Positions 34,092-42,110 of a stretch of DNA of 64,000 nucleotides are shown here, one piece after another (the first letter of the stretch is position 1; every line of letters begins with the position of its first letter). Under the pieces are notes generated by a model, which was not told the DNA's origin, did not search any database, and worked only from the letters and a program-made list of their open reading frames with translations. A program made the translations under genes and the position numbers. Source of the stretch: Pseudonocardia terrae (lineage in GTDB: Bacteria > Actinomycetota > Actinomycetes > Mycobacteriales > Pseudonocardiaceae); NCBI RefSeq assembly GCF_021343995.1, contig NZ_JAJTTE010000016.1, positions 1 to 64,000 on the forward strand, written 5' to 3'.

Positions 34092-34879
34092 GTGTCGAGG
34101 AATCGGTGAGGGCGGCGCGTGCCGTCGACCAGCCCCTCGCGGGGCGCACGGCGCTGGTGACCGGCGGGTCGCGCGGGTTGGGGCGGGAGATCGCGATCGC
34201 GTTCGCCGCCGCGGGTGCGGATGTGGCGGTGGCGTCGCGGAAGAAGGACGCCTGCGAGGCGTTGGCCGAGGACCTCGTCGCCGCGACGGGGCAGCGGGTG
34301 ACCGCGCACGCCGCCCATGTCGGCGACTGGACCCGGCTCGGCACCCTGCTCGACGAGGTCGAGGAGGCGCTCGGCCCGGTCGACGTGCTGGTCAACAACG
34401 CCGGCATCGCGCCCGTCTACCCGAGCCTGGTCGCGGTGAGCGAGGAGCTGTTCGACAAGGTCTTCGCGGTCAACGTCAAGGGCCCGTTCCGCCTGATGGC
34501 CGCCGCGGGCAGGCGGATGGTCGCCCGCGGTGGGGGGGTGATGCTGAACATCTCCTCGATGGGATCGCAGCGCCCCACCGCCGGCGACCTGCCCTACACC
34601 GCGGCGAAGTCCGCCCTGAACACCCTCACGGCCGGGTTCGCGCAGGAGTACGGCCCGACCGTGCGGGTGAACACGATCCTGGCGGGTCCGTTCGCCACCG
34701 ACATCAGCAAGGCCTGGGACCCGGAGGCGGTGGCGCGCATGGCGCAGGACTGGCCGGCGAAGCGGGTCGGCGAGCCGCACGAGATCGTCGGTGCGGCGCT
34801 GTACCTCTGCGGGCCGCATGCCACGTACACGACCGGCGCCTTGCTCGCCGTCGACGGCGGACGGCTGGCCGCGCCGTGA
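34088..34879 (+). CDS. Short-chain dehydrogenase/reductase (D)
   Basis: ATG at 34088 overlaps the previous stop; 263 residues. GGSRGLGREIAIAF, NNAG, Ser in NISSMGSQR and YTAAK are present. SRKKDACEALAEDL after strand 2 suggests NADP(H). The C-terminus ends GALLAVDGGRLAAP. It is embedded between an acyl-CoA dehydrogenase and the DUF35/thiolase-like pair, so a 3-hydroxyacyl-CoA dehydrogenase role just before retro-aldol or thiolytic cleavage is plausible. Confidence 0.88.
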   Translation: MSVEESVRAARAVDQPLAGRTALVTGGSRGLGREIAIAFAAAGADVAVASRKKDACEALAEDLVAATGQRVTAHAAHVGDWTRLGTLLDEVEEALGPVDVLVNNAGIAPVYPSLVAVSEELFDKVFAVNVKGPFRLMAAAGRRMVARGGGVMLNISSMGSQRPTAGDLPYTAAKSALNTLTAGFAQEYGPTVRVNTILAGPFATDISKAWDPEAVARMAQDWPAKRVGEPHEIVGAALYLCGPHATYTTGALLAVDGGRLAAP

Positions 34880-35313
34880 TCGCCGGCAAGACGACCGTCG
34901 ACGACGCGCTGTTCGTCGAGACCGCGGAGGGGCCGGCGCTGCTCGGCAGCCGGTGCACGGACTGCGCGGCCCACACCTTCCCGCGCCAGGGCGGCTGCCC
35001 GCGCTGCACGGGCTCGGCGATGGAGGACGTGCCGCTGTCCCGGACGGGCACGCTGTGGTCCTGGACGGTGCAGGGGTTCCGGCCTAAACCGCCGTACACG
35101 GGCACGGAATCCTACGAGCCCTACGGGGTCGGATACGTCGAGCTGCCCGGGCAGCTGATCGTCGAGACCCGCCTCGTCGAGACGGATCCGGAGCGGCTGG
35201 AGATCGGGATGCCCGTCGAGATGGTGCTCACCCCGTTCCGAGATGACCAACACGGGTGGCCGGTGCACACCTTCGCCTTCGTGTCGAGCAAGCCGGGAGC
35301 GTCCGATGTCTGA
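34876..35313 (+). CDS. DUF35 OB-fold protein with zinc ribbon
   Basis: A GTG at 34876 overlaps the SDR stop; 145 residues. A rubredoxin-like zinc ribbon is seen (CTDCAAHTFPRQGGCPRC, two CxxC pairs), followed by an OB fold (RTGTLWSWTVQGFRPKPPY, YGVGYVELPGQLIVETRLVETDPERLEIGMPVEMVL). DUF35 proteins bind acyl-CoA and partner a thiolase-like enzyme, as ChsH2 DUF35 does with the Ltp2 aldolase in steroid side-chain degradation. The gene overlaps the thiolase-like gene by 8 bp, consistent with a complex. Confidence 0.9.
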   Translation: MIAGKTTVDDALFVETAEGPALLGSRCTDCAAHTFPRQGGCPRCTGSAMEDVPLSRTGTLWSWTVQGFRPKPPYTGTESYEPYGVGYVELPGQLIVETRLVETDPERLEIGMPVEMVLTPFRDDQHGWPVHTFAFVSSKPGASDV

Positions 35314-36466
35314 GGTGTCCGGGTCTGGGGTGGCGATCGTCGGGATCGGGATGCACCGATTCGGTCGCACCGAGGGGGTGTCGGGGCGGGCGCAGGCCGT
35401 GCACGCCGCCCGCGCCGCGCTGGCCGACGCGGGCCTGAAGTTCTCCGACATGCAGTTCGGGTTCGGCGGCTCGCACTCTGCGGGCGACGCGGACACCCTG
35501 GTCTCCGAGCTCGGGCTGACCGGGCTGCCGTTCATCAACGTGGCCAACGGCTGCGCGACGGGCGGATCGGCGCTGATCGCCGCAGACGCCGCGATCCGCT
35601 CCGGGCAACACGACGTCGGCATCGTGATCGGGTTCGACAAGCACCCGCGCGGGGCCTTCAACACCGACCCGGCCGAGCACGGAATCGGGGCCTGGTACGG
35701 CGAGACCGGGCTGATGGTCACCACGCAGTTCTTCGGCCTGAAGATCAAGCGCTACCTGTACGAGCACGGCATCGCGCCGGGCGTGCTGGCCACGATCGCC
35801 GAGAAGGCCTTCCGCAACGGCGCCCGCAATCCGATGGCGTGGCGGCGCAAGGAGATCGACGCCGCGGAGATCGCGGCGGCCCCGATGATCTCCCACCCGC
35901 TGACCCAGTACATGTACTGCTCGCCCGCCGAGGGCGCGGTCGCGTTGGTCCTGTGCCGGGCGGACAAGGCTCGCGGGTACACCGAGCACCCGGTGTTCCT
36001 GCAGGGCGCGGCGTTCCGCTCCCGCCGGTACGGGTCGTTCGAGGTGTTCTCGCCCTGGACGGCCGCGGAGCGGGCGGGCTCGCCCACGGCCGAGGCGGCC
36101 GCGGCGGCGTTCGCGGCGGCGGGGATCGCCCCGTCGGAGGTGGACGTGGCGCAGATCCAGGACACCGAGTCCGGTGCGGAGCTGATGCACACGGCCGAGA
36201 CCGGGCTGTGCGCGCACGGCGAGCAGGAGGAGCTGATCGCCTCCGGAGCGACCGCGATCGAGGGAAGGCTGCCGGTCAACACCGACGGTGGCTGCCTGGC
36301 CAACGGCGAGCCGATCGGCGCCTCCGGGCTGCGGCAGGTCTACGAGAACGTGCTCCAGCTGCGCGGGGGCGCGGGGGAGCACCAGGTCCCGGGGGACCCG
36401 CGAGTCGGGTTCACCCACGTCTACGGGGCGCCGGGCATCTCCGCCTGCACCGTCCTGACCCGGTAG
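35306..36466 (+). CDS. Thiolase-like lipid-transfer (Ltp2-type) protein
   Basis: 386 residues, overlapping DUF35. The thiolase fold is clear: VAIVGIGMHRFGRTEGVSGRAQAVHAARAALADAG, NVANGCATGGSALIAADAAIRSGQHDVGIVIGFDKH and GIAPSEVDVAQIQDTESGAELMHTAETGLC. Cys83 lies at the nucleophile position, but the usual GHP motif reads GEP (Glu335), so classical thiolysis is doubtful. With its DUF35 partner this suggests an Ltp2-like retro-aldolase that removes acetyl- or propionyl-CoA. The substrate would be a beta-hydroxy acyl-CoA with a tertiary carbon. Confidence 0.85.
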   Translation: MSEVSGSGVAIVGIGMHRFGRTEGVSGRAQAVHAARAALADAGLKFSDMQFGFGGSHSAGDADTLVSELGLTGLPFINVANGCATGGSALIAADAAIRSGQHDVGIVIGFDKHPRGAFNTDPAEHGIGAWYGETGLMVTTQFFGLKIKRYLYEHGIAPGVLATIAEKAFRNGARNPMAWRRKEIDAAEIAAAPMISHPLTQYMYCSPAEGAVALVLCRADKARGYTEHPVFLQGAAFRSRRYGSFEVFSPWTAAERAGSPTAEAAAAAFAAAGIAPSEVDVAQIQDTESGAELMHTAETGLCAHGEQEELIASGATAIEGRLPVNTDGGCLANGEPIGASGLRQVYENVLQLRGGAGEHQVPGDPRVGFTHVYGAPGISACTVLTR

Positions 36467-36476
36467 GAGCGAGTCG

Positions 36477-37781
36477 ATGAGCTGGGGATTCGAGAACGAC
36501 CCCGAAGTCCAGGAGGAGCTCGACTGGGTCGAGGAGTTCGTCCGCAGCGAGGTCGAGCCCATCGACCAGGTGATCGAGCACGCCTGGAACCCGCGGGACC
36601 CGGTGCGCAACGCGCTGATCAAGCCCCTGCAGCAGCGGGTCCGTGAGAAGAAGCTGTGGGCGTGTCACCTGGGCCCGGAGCTGGGTGGGCCCGGATACGG
36701 CCAGCTGCGGCTGGCGCTGCTGAACGAGAAGCTGGGCCGCACCCACTCCGGGCCGGTGGTGTTCGGCTGTCAGGCCCCGGACTCGGGCAACGCGGAGATC
36801 CTGGCGCACTACGGCACCGACCACCTCAAGAAGACCTACCTCGAGCCGCTGATCGAGGGCGACATCGTGTCGTGTTTCTCGATGACCGAGCCGCACGGCG
36901 GGTCGGACCCGACGGGCTTCCGCACCACCGCCCGCCTCGAGGGCGACGAGTGGGTCATCAACGGGGAGAAGTGGTTCTCCTCCCACGCCCTGTGGGCGGA
37001 GTTCCTGATCGTGATGGCGGTGACCGAGCCGGACGCTCCGGCGCACAAGTCGATGTCGATGTTCGTGGTGCCCGCGGACACCCCAGGGATCGAGCGGGTC
37101 CGCGACGTGTCCGTGTGGGGGCACGACGAGCCGGTCGGCAGCCATAACTACCTGCGCTACACCGACGTCCGCGTGCCGGCGGAGAACATCCTCGGCGAGC
37201 GCGGCCAGGCTTTCGCGGTGGCCCAGACCCGCCTCGGCGGGGGCCGGATCCACCACGCGATGCGCACGGTCGGGCTGGTGCAGTCGGCGTTCGAGATGAT
37301 GAAGCGGCGCGCGGTGTCCCGTACCACCAAGGGCGAGCGGCTCGCGGACAAGCAGCTGGTGCAGGGGATGATCGCCGACTCGTGGATCCAGCTCGAGCAG
37401 TTCCGGCTGCTGGTGCTGCGCACGGCGTGGCGGATCGACCGGTACAACGACTACCGCAAGGTCCGTGCCGACATCTCCGCGGTCAAGGCGGCGATGCCGA
37501 AGGTGCTCGCCGACGTGGCCGGGCGGGCCATCCAGGTCCACGGCTCGCTCGGCATCTCCAAGGAACTGCCGTTCGGGAAGTGGGTGCTGGAGTCCTTCCA
37601 CATGGGACTCGCCGACGGCGCCACCGAGGTGCACAAGGTCAACCTCGCGCAGTTCCTCCTGCGCGGCACCGAGCCGGACGACGGCCTGTTCCCGCCCTAC
37701 ATCGTCCCCATCCGTCAGGCGGAGGCCCGCGAGCGGTTCGCCGACGTGCTGGCTGCCGTGGACGACGGTGAGCCCGCATGA
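36477..37781 (+). CDS. Acyl-CoA dehydrogenase (2)
   Basis: 434 residues, ten bases after the thiolase-like gene. Motifs: VVFGCQAPDSGNAEILAHYGTDHLKKTYLEPLIEGDIVSCFSMTEPHGGSDPTGFRTTARLEGDEWVINGEKWFSS, LGGGRIHHAMRTVGLVQSAFEMMKRRAVSRTTKGERLADKQLVQGMIADSWIQLEQFRLLVLRTAW and IQVHGSLGISKELPFGKW. This resembles the CaiA/ACAD11-type group. It overlaps the gene for acyl-CoA dehydrogenase (3) by four bases; such unlike pairs form heterotetramers in steroid catabolism (FadE-type). Confidence 0.9.
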   Translation: MSWGFENDPEVQEELDWVEEFVRSEVEPIDQVIEHAWNPRDPVRNALIKPLQQRVREKKLWACHLGPELGGPGYGQLRLALLNEKLGRTHSGPVVFGCQAPDSGNAEILAHYGTDHLKKTYLEPLIEGDIVSCFSMTEPHGGSDPTGFRTTARLEGDEWVINGEKWFSSHALWAEFLIVMAVTEPDAPAHKSMSMFVVPADTPGIERVRDVSVWGHDEPVGSHNYLRYTDVRVPAENILGERGQAFAVAQTRLGGGRIHHAMRTVGLVQSAFEMMKRRAVSRTTKGERLADKQLVQGMIADSWIQLEQFRLLVLRTAWRIDRYNDYRKVRADISAVKAAMPKVLADVAGRAIQVHGSLGISKELPFGKWVLESFHMGLADGATEVHKVNLAQFLLRGTEPDDGLFPPYIVPIRQAEARERFADVLAAVDDGEPA

Positions 37782-38854
37782 TCCCCCGGCTCACCCCGGA
37801 CGCCGACGCCGAGGACCTGCGCGCGGCGGTCCGTGACTTCTTGGCACGGCACACCGAACCCGCGCGAGAGCCCGACCAGCCATGGGACCGGACGGTGTGG
37901 AAGCGGCTGGCAGGCGAGCTCGGCGTCGTGGCCCTCGACGTCCCGGAGGCGGCGGGCGGTGCGGGCGCGACCTTCCGCGAGGTCGGCGTGGTCGCCGAGG
38001 AGCTGGGCCGGTCCCTGGCCCGACTGCCGTGGTTCTCCACGGCGGTCCTCGGCGTGGGCGTGCTGCTCCACACCGGGGGGAACGACGAGCTGCTCGCCGA
38101 GCTGGCTGCGGGATCGACGACCGCGACCCTCGCCGAGCGCGAGGCGCCCAGCGGGCAGGCCACCCGGGCGGAGGAGGATGCCGGCGGGTGGCGGTTGACC
38201 GGGGGCAAGACGCTCGTCGTCGAGGGCGCCACGGCGGACCTGCTGTTCGCCGTCGCCGCGGTCGACGGGCAGTCCGCGCTCTTCGTCGTCGACGCGGAGG
38301 CCGACGGCCTCACCCGCGCGCCGATGCGGGCGCTGGACCCCAACCTGCAGCTGGCGGACGTGGTGTTCGACCGGACCCCGGCGACGCTGCTCGCCGCCGA
38401 CGCGCAGGCGGTGCTCGACCGCGTGCACCACCGCGCGGCCGCGGCGCTGGCCTGCGAGCAGACCGGGGGAGCAGCGGCGGCCCTGGAGCTGTCCGCGACC
38501 TATGCGGCACAACGGCTGCAGTTCGGCCGCCCGATCGGCAGCTTCCAGGCGATCAAGCACCGGTGCGCCGACATGGCCGTGCGGGTGGAGGCGGCCCGCT
38601 CGGCGTCGCTCTGGGCCGCGGCCACCGCCGCGGACGATCCCGCGGAGCTGCCGACCGCCGCGGCCACCGCCGCCCTCGTGTGCGGCGACGCCTACCGTTG
38701 GGTCGCGGCCGAGACCGTGCAGGTCCACGGCGGTATCGGCTTCACCTGGGAGCACCCCGCGCACCTGCACGTCCGGCGGGCGGCGACGACGGCCGTCCTG
38801 GTGGCCGAGCCCGCCGCGCACCGGGAGACCCTGCTCGCACGGCTCGGCATCTGA
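37778..38854 (+). CDS. Acyl-CoA dehydrogenase (3), short partner type
   Basis: 358 residues overlapping dehydrogenase (2). The N-terminal domain is weak (DADAEDLRAAVRDFLARHTEPA) and the middle domain is reduced, while the C-terminal part is normal: RHRAAAALACEQTGGAAAALELSATYAAQRLQFGRPIGSFQAIKHRCADMAVRVEAARSASLWAAATA and VQVHGGIGFTWEHPAHLHVRRA. It probably forms the alpha/beta partner of (2), as in FadE26-27 or FadE34-type heteromers. Which subunit holds the base and FAD was not determined. Confidence 0.87.
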   Translation: MIPRLTPDADAEDLRAAVRDFLARHTEPAREPDQPWDRTVWKRLAGELGVVALDVPEAAGGAGATFREVGVVAEELGRSLARLPWFSTAVLGVGVLLHTGGNDELLAELAAGSTTATLAEREAPSGQATRAEEDAGGWRLTGGKTLVVEGATADLLFAVAAVDGQSALFVVDAEADGLTRAPMRALDPNLQLADVVFDRTPATLLAADAQAVLDRVHHRAAAALACEQTGGAAAALELSATYAAQRLQFGRPIGSFQAIKHRCADMAVRVEAARSASLWAAATAADDPAELPTAAATAALVCGDAYRWVAAETVQVHGGIGFTWEHPAHLHVRRAATTAVLVAEPAAHRETLLARLGI

Positions 38855-38884
38855 GAACACTTCGACGCAGAGAGGCGACGACGC

Positions 38885-40216
38885 ATGCCCGACGCACCGA
38901 CCCCGACCGACCCGGTCGACCTCCTCGTCCTCGGCGGCGGCATGGCGGGCATGACCGCCGCCGCCCGCGCCGCCCGGTCCGGGCTGCGGGTGGCCGTCGT
39001 GGAGCGGGCCCCGGAGCTGGGGGGATCGGCGCAGTTCGCCGGCTACCTCTGGACCGCCCCGGACACCGCGACTATGGACGAGATCAACCCGCACGGGGAT
39101 CCGGAGCTCAAGGCCGCCGTGGTCGGCCGGTTCGCCGACGCCGTCGCGTTCCTCCGGGACCTGGAGGTCCCCGTCGCGGACGCGGTCACGATCCTGCGGT
39201 TCGGCCGCGGCCACGCGTTCGACACCAGCCTCTACATCGACACGTGCCGGCGAGCCGTGCTCGCCCAGGGGTCGGTCACCACCGGCGCGCGAACCACGAA
39301 GCTCACGATCGACGCCGAGGGCCGGGTCTCCGGCGCGGAGCTGCTCCTCGCAGACGGCTCGACCCGCACCGTGCGGGCCGGTGCGACCCTCCTGGCGACC
39401 GGTGGGTTCCAGGCGGACGCGGAGCTGCGTGCGCGGTACGTGCACGCGCAGGCCCGGGACGTGGCCCTGCGCTCCAACCCCTGGAGCAGCGGTGACGGGC
39501 TGCGGCTGGCCACCGAGGCGGGCGGGGCCGTGACCGGCGAGGGGAGCGGCTTCTACGGGCACCTGATTCCGGCCCACGTGGACCTGGAGCCCGAGCACTT
39601 CGTGGACCTCGCCCTCTACTACAGCGAGCACGCGCTGCTGTTCAACCTCGCCGGCGAGCGCTTCGTCGACGAGACCGTGGGCGACCACCTGACCACCATG
39701 GCGCTGCTCGACCAGCCGGAGGGCCGAGGCCTGCTGGTGACGGACGCCCGCGGCTACCGCGAGTACATCACCGGGTCCTATGTGGAGGGCGCGCCTGCCA
39801 CCGACAAGTTCGCGCTGGCCCGGCGGGAGGGCGGCCGGTGCGTCGTCGCCGACGACGCGGACGACTTCCGCGCCATGCCGGAGGAGTGGGGCTACGACGG
39901 GGAGCGGATCGCCGACGAGGTGGCCCGGCTCGCCGGCGGGGCGGCGCCGAGCCCGCCGCGCACGATCGACCCGCGGCCGCTCGCCGAGGCGCCCTACTAC
40001 GTCGTCGAGGTCGCGGCCGCGCTCACCTTCCCGTTCGCCGGGATCCGGATCGACGCGCGGGGGCGGGTCCTCGGCGCGTCGGGGGACGTGGTGCCCGGGC
40101 TGTACGCGGCGGGATCGGACGTCGGCGGGATCTACGCCGGCGCCTACGCCGGCGGCATCGCCGCGGCCGCCGCGACCGGCCTCGCCGCGGCGGACGACGT
40201 GGTGAGCGCGAAGTGA
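38885..40216 (+). CDS. FAD-dependent dehydrogenase, KstD/fumarate reductase-like
   Basis: 443 residues. LLVLGGGMAGMTAAARAARSGLRVAVVERAPELGGSAQFAGYLW is the FAD-binding N-terminus with the GGS element of 3-ketosteroid-delta1-dehydrogenase and fumarate reductase flavoproteins. LLATGGFQADAELRARY, NLAGERFVDET and the C-terminal GLYAAGSDVGGIYAGAYAGGIAAAAATGLAAAD close the FAD site. It may introduce or reduce a ring double bond conjugated to a carbonyl. It is the last gene before the TetR gene, starting 30 bp after dehydrogenase (3). Confidence 0.88.
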   Translation: MPDAPTPTDPVDLLVLGGGMAGMTAAARAARSGLRVAVVERAPELGGSAQFAGYLWTAPDTATMDEINPHGDPELKAAVVGRFADAVAFLRDLEVPVADAVTILRFGRGHAFDTSLYIDTCRRAVLAQGSVTTGARTTKLTIDAEGRVSGAELLLADGSTRTVRAGATLLATGGFQADAELRARYVHAQARDVALRSNPWSSGDGLRLATEAGGAVTGEGSGFYGHLIPAHVDLEPEHFVDLALYYSEHALLFNLAGERFVDETVGDHLTTMALLDQPEGRGLLVTDARGYREYITGSYVEGAPATDKFALARREGGRCVVADDADDFRAMPEEWGYDGERIADEVARLAGGAAPSPPRTIDPRPLAEAPYYVVEVAAALTFPFAGIRIDARGRVLGASGDVVPGLYAAGSDVGGIYAGAYAGGIAAAAATGLAAADDVVSAK

Positions 40217-40231
40217 ACCCGGTTCGGGCAC

Positions 40232-40249
40232 GTGGCTAGGCTGAGCCAC
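40232..40249. promoter_or_regulatory. Inverted repeat around the TetR gene promoter
   Basis: GTGGCT-AGGCTG-AGCCAC is an inverted repeat with 6-bp arms and a TAGGCT -10-like hexamer at 40237-40242 in its centre. It differs from the regulon sites, so the gene may respond to another regulator, or the repeat may be a weak hairpin. Confidence 0.35.
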
Positions 40250-40268
40250 CGGACGAGGGAGTGGTGAC

Positions 40269-40913
40269 GTGAGCATCGAGGCTCTGACCGAGGCGGACGA
40301 CGGGCCGCGGTCCAAGCGGCCCGCGATCCTGGCCGCGGCCGTGGAATGCTTCGGGGAGGTCGGCTACGAGGCCACCAAGTGGTCCGAAGTGGCGGACCGG
40401 GTCGGCATCGGGCAGACCGCGCTCTACCACTACTTCGAGTCCAAGGCGCACTGCCTGCTCACGATCATGCGGCTCGGGCTGCGCAACTCCGACGCCGCGT
40501 TCCGCGAGGCCACGGCGGGGGCGCCCAGCTCGTCGCACGCCCTGCGGGCCGCGGTCGAGGCCGCGTACGCGCTCTCGCCGCAGGAGGTGCAGCAGAACCG
40601 CATCCTGCAGAGCAACATCGCCCTGCTGGCCAACGAGCGGGCCTCGCGCCGCGAGGAGACCGAGCGGCAGGCGTGCCGCGAGCTCGTGGCGCAGGTCGAG
40701 CACAACTGGGCGGAGCTGCTCGAACGCGGGATGGCCGCGGGGGAGTTCCCCCGCCGCGACCCGCAGATGATGGCCCGCAGCCTGCTCGGCCTCGTTGTCG
40801 GCGTCTGGCGCTGGTACCGGCCCGGCGGCCCGCTCGAGCTGCGGACCATCTCGGACTTCATCACCGGGTGCTGCGTGCGGATGGTGGCGGGCCGGGAGCC
40901 GGACGCCGGCTGA
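40269..40913 (+). CDS. TetR-family regulator of the catabolic cluster
   Basis: GTG at 40269 follows GAGGGA; 214 residues. The helix-turn-helix is KRPAILAAAVECFGEVGYEATKWSEVADRVGIGQTALYHYFESKAHCLLTIMRLGLRNSDAAF (about residues 18-80). The C-terminal domain is of the large acyl-CoA-responsive sort seen in KstR/FadR-like TetRs (LSPQEVQQNRILQSNIALLANERASRREETERQACRELVAQVEHNWAELLERGMAAGEF). It lies inside the cluster and just upstream of operator site 5. It is the best candidate to bind all five ACTGAACTCAGCTCAGT sites, with a CoA ester of the substrate as inducer. Confidence 0.87.
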   Translation: MSIEALTEADDGPRSKRPAILAAAVECFGEVGYEATKWSEVADRVGIGQTALYHYFESKAHCLLTIMRLGLRNSDAAFREATAGAPSSSHALRAAVEAAYALSPQEVQQNRILQSNIALLANERASRREETERQACRELVAQVEHNWAELLERGMAAGEFPRRDPQMMARSLLGLVVGVWRWYRPGGPLELRTISDFITGCCVRMVAGREPDAG

Positions 40914-40945
40914 ACCCCTTGCCTCCGGGTGGGGGCTTGCCTAGT

Positions 40946-40976
40946 CTGAACTCAATCAAACTGAACTCAGCTCAGT
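40946..40976. promoter_or_regulatory. Operator site 5 and half-site before the NTF2 operon
   Basis: The perfect consensus ACTGAACTCAGCTCAGT occupies 40960-40976. A direct half-site CTGAACTCA lies 15 bp upstream at 40946-40954. This controls the operon starting at 41037. Confidence 0.75.
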
Positions 40977-41036
40977 TTTGAGCCGGTCGGTCGTGGACCC
41001 TCCACGCGGGGCCCACCGTCAGGGAGGACGGTCGAC

Positions 41037-41405
41037 ATGATCATCGAGGACTACTACGCGCGGCTCGACGGCACGACGCCGCTGGCCGGGCTCGACCTGG
41101 TGGAACCGGACGTCGAGTTCCTGATCGCGCTGCCGGGCCAGGAGATCACCGGTTCCGGCCGCGCCGATCTCGAGGCGTACATCGCCGGGCGGCCCGCCGT
41201 CGGACGGCGCCACCGGATCGTCTCCCGTGGGACCGACGGCGACCTGGAGATGGTCTACGGGATCATCACCGAGGGCGACGGCCGGGGGACAGGCTCGTTC
41301 TCCTCGGTGGCGCTGGTGTCGCCGGACAAGCGCCTGGTCCGCTACCAGGCCTTCTTCCACCCCACGTTCGGCATGTTCCCGCTGCCCACGGGCGGTGCCG
41401 CGTGA
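41037..41405 (+). CDS. NTF2-like (SnoaL-type) protein (1)
   Basis: 122 residues: IIEDYYARLDGTTPLAGLDLVEPDVEFLIALPGQEITGSGRADLEAYIAGRPAVGRRHRI, then EMVYGIITEGDGRGTGSFSSVALVSPDKRLVRYQAFFHPTFGMFPL. The cone-shaped alpha+beta fold is shared by ketosteroid isomerase, SnoaL cyclase and limonene epoxide hydrolase. Catalytic residues cannot be assigned by eye. It overlaps the next NTF2 gene, so the pair may form a heterodimer. First gene of the operon under site 5. Confidence 0.75.
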   Translation: MIIEDYYARLDGTTPLAGLDLVEPDVEFLIALPGQEITGSGRADLEAYIAGRPAVGRRHRIVSRGTDGDLEMVYGIITEGDGRGTGSFSSVALVSPDKRLVRYQAFFHPTFGMFPLPTGGAA

Positions 41406-41767
41406 GCGCCCCGTTCCTGGCGAAGTGGTTCGACACCCTCGACGGCGGTTCCCCGGACGACATCCTCGGCATGATCGCGCCGGACTTCCGCTTCTCGATC
41501 GTGTTCGGCACCGGCGGCGAGGCGGCCCGGGACTTCGCAGGCGGCCGGGAGGCGATGGAGGCGTACCTCCGCCAGCGGGAGAAGGGCGTGCTGACCCATC
41601 ACGTGCTGTCCGCCTCGACCGTCGGGTCCGACGAGCTGGTGCTGGGTCAGGCGCGGCGCGGCGGGAAGTTCGAATCGACGTTCGTCGCCGCGGCTCGGCT
41701 GGACGACTCGGGGCAGGTGGTCGGTCTGATGATCGGCCGCTCCCCGGAGTTCGACATCGAGGCCTGA
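41402..41767 (+). CDS. NTF2-like (SnoaL-type) protein (2)
   Basis: 121 residues from a GTG that overlaps protein (1). APFLAKWFDTLDGGSPDDILGMIAPDFRFSIVFGTGGEAARDFAGGREAMEAYLRQREKG and VGSDELVLGQARRGGKFESTFVAAARLDDSGQVVGLMIGRSPEF match the NTF2 fold. The two overlapping NTF2 genes, with an EthD gene next, suggest isomerase or epoxide-hydrolase chemistry on a ring intermediate. Sequence similarity between the two is weak. Confidence 0.72.
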   Translation: MSAPFLAKWFDTLDGGSPDDILGMIAPDFRFSIVFGTGGEAARDFAGGREAMEAYLRQREKGVLTHHVLSASTVGSDELVLGQARRGGKFESTFVAAARLDDSGQVVGLMIGRSPEFDIEA

Positions 41768-41787
41768 GACTCAAGAGGAGACCGGAG

Positions 41788-42108
41788 ATGTTCAACCTCG
41801 CCCTGCTCGCCGCCCGTCCCTCGGACTGGACCCACGAGCAGTTCATCACCTGGTGGCGCGGCGAGCACGCCGAGGTGACCTACCCCCTGCCGGGGCTGCG
41901 GGCCTGGCGCCACACCGCCGTGTCGAGCGCGCTCGAGCCGCGGTCGGAGGGCTGGGACGGCCTGTCCGTCCTGAGCTTCGACGACGAGGCAGCCGCCCGC
42001 GCCGCCCTCGCGAGCGACGAGTGGGCCGCCGCGGTCCGGCACGTGGGCGCCATGCGGGGCAAGCGGATCGCCCTGCTCGGCGACGAGCGCGAGATGTTCC
42101 GGGCCTGA
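41788..42108 (+). CDS. EthD-domain protein
   Basis: ATG at 41788 follows AGAGGAG; 106 residues. FNLALLAARPSDWTHEQFITWWRGEHAEVTYPLPGLRAWRHTAV shows the EthD signature W(W/L)xxxHxxxxxxxPGLRxW. EthD proteins are dimeric ferredoxin-like folds, first found with the cytochrome P450 EthB that attacks ethyl tert-butyl ether, and are also involved in polyketide cyclisation. A P450 gene lies 4 kb away in this island. Role: probably small-molecule binding or isomerisation. The CoA ligase gene starts three bases after its stop. Confidence 0.87.
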   Translation: MFNLALLAARPSDWTHEQFITWWRGEHAEVTYPLPGLRAWRHTAVSSALEPRSEGWDGLSVLSFDDEAAARAALASDEWAAAVRHVGAMRGKRIALLGDEREMFRA

Positions 42109-42110
42109 CG

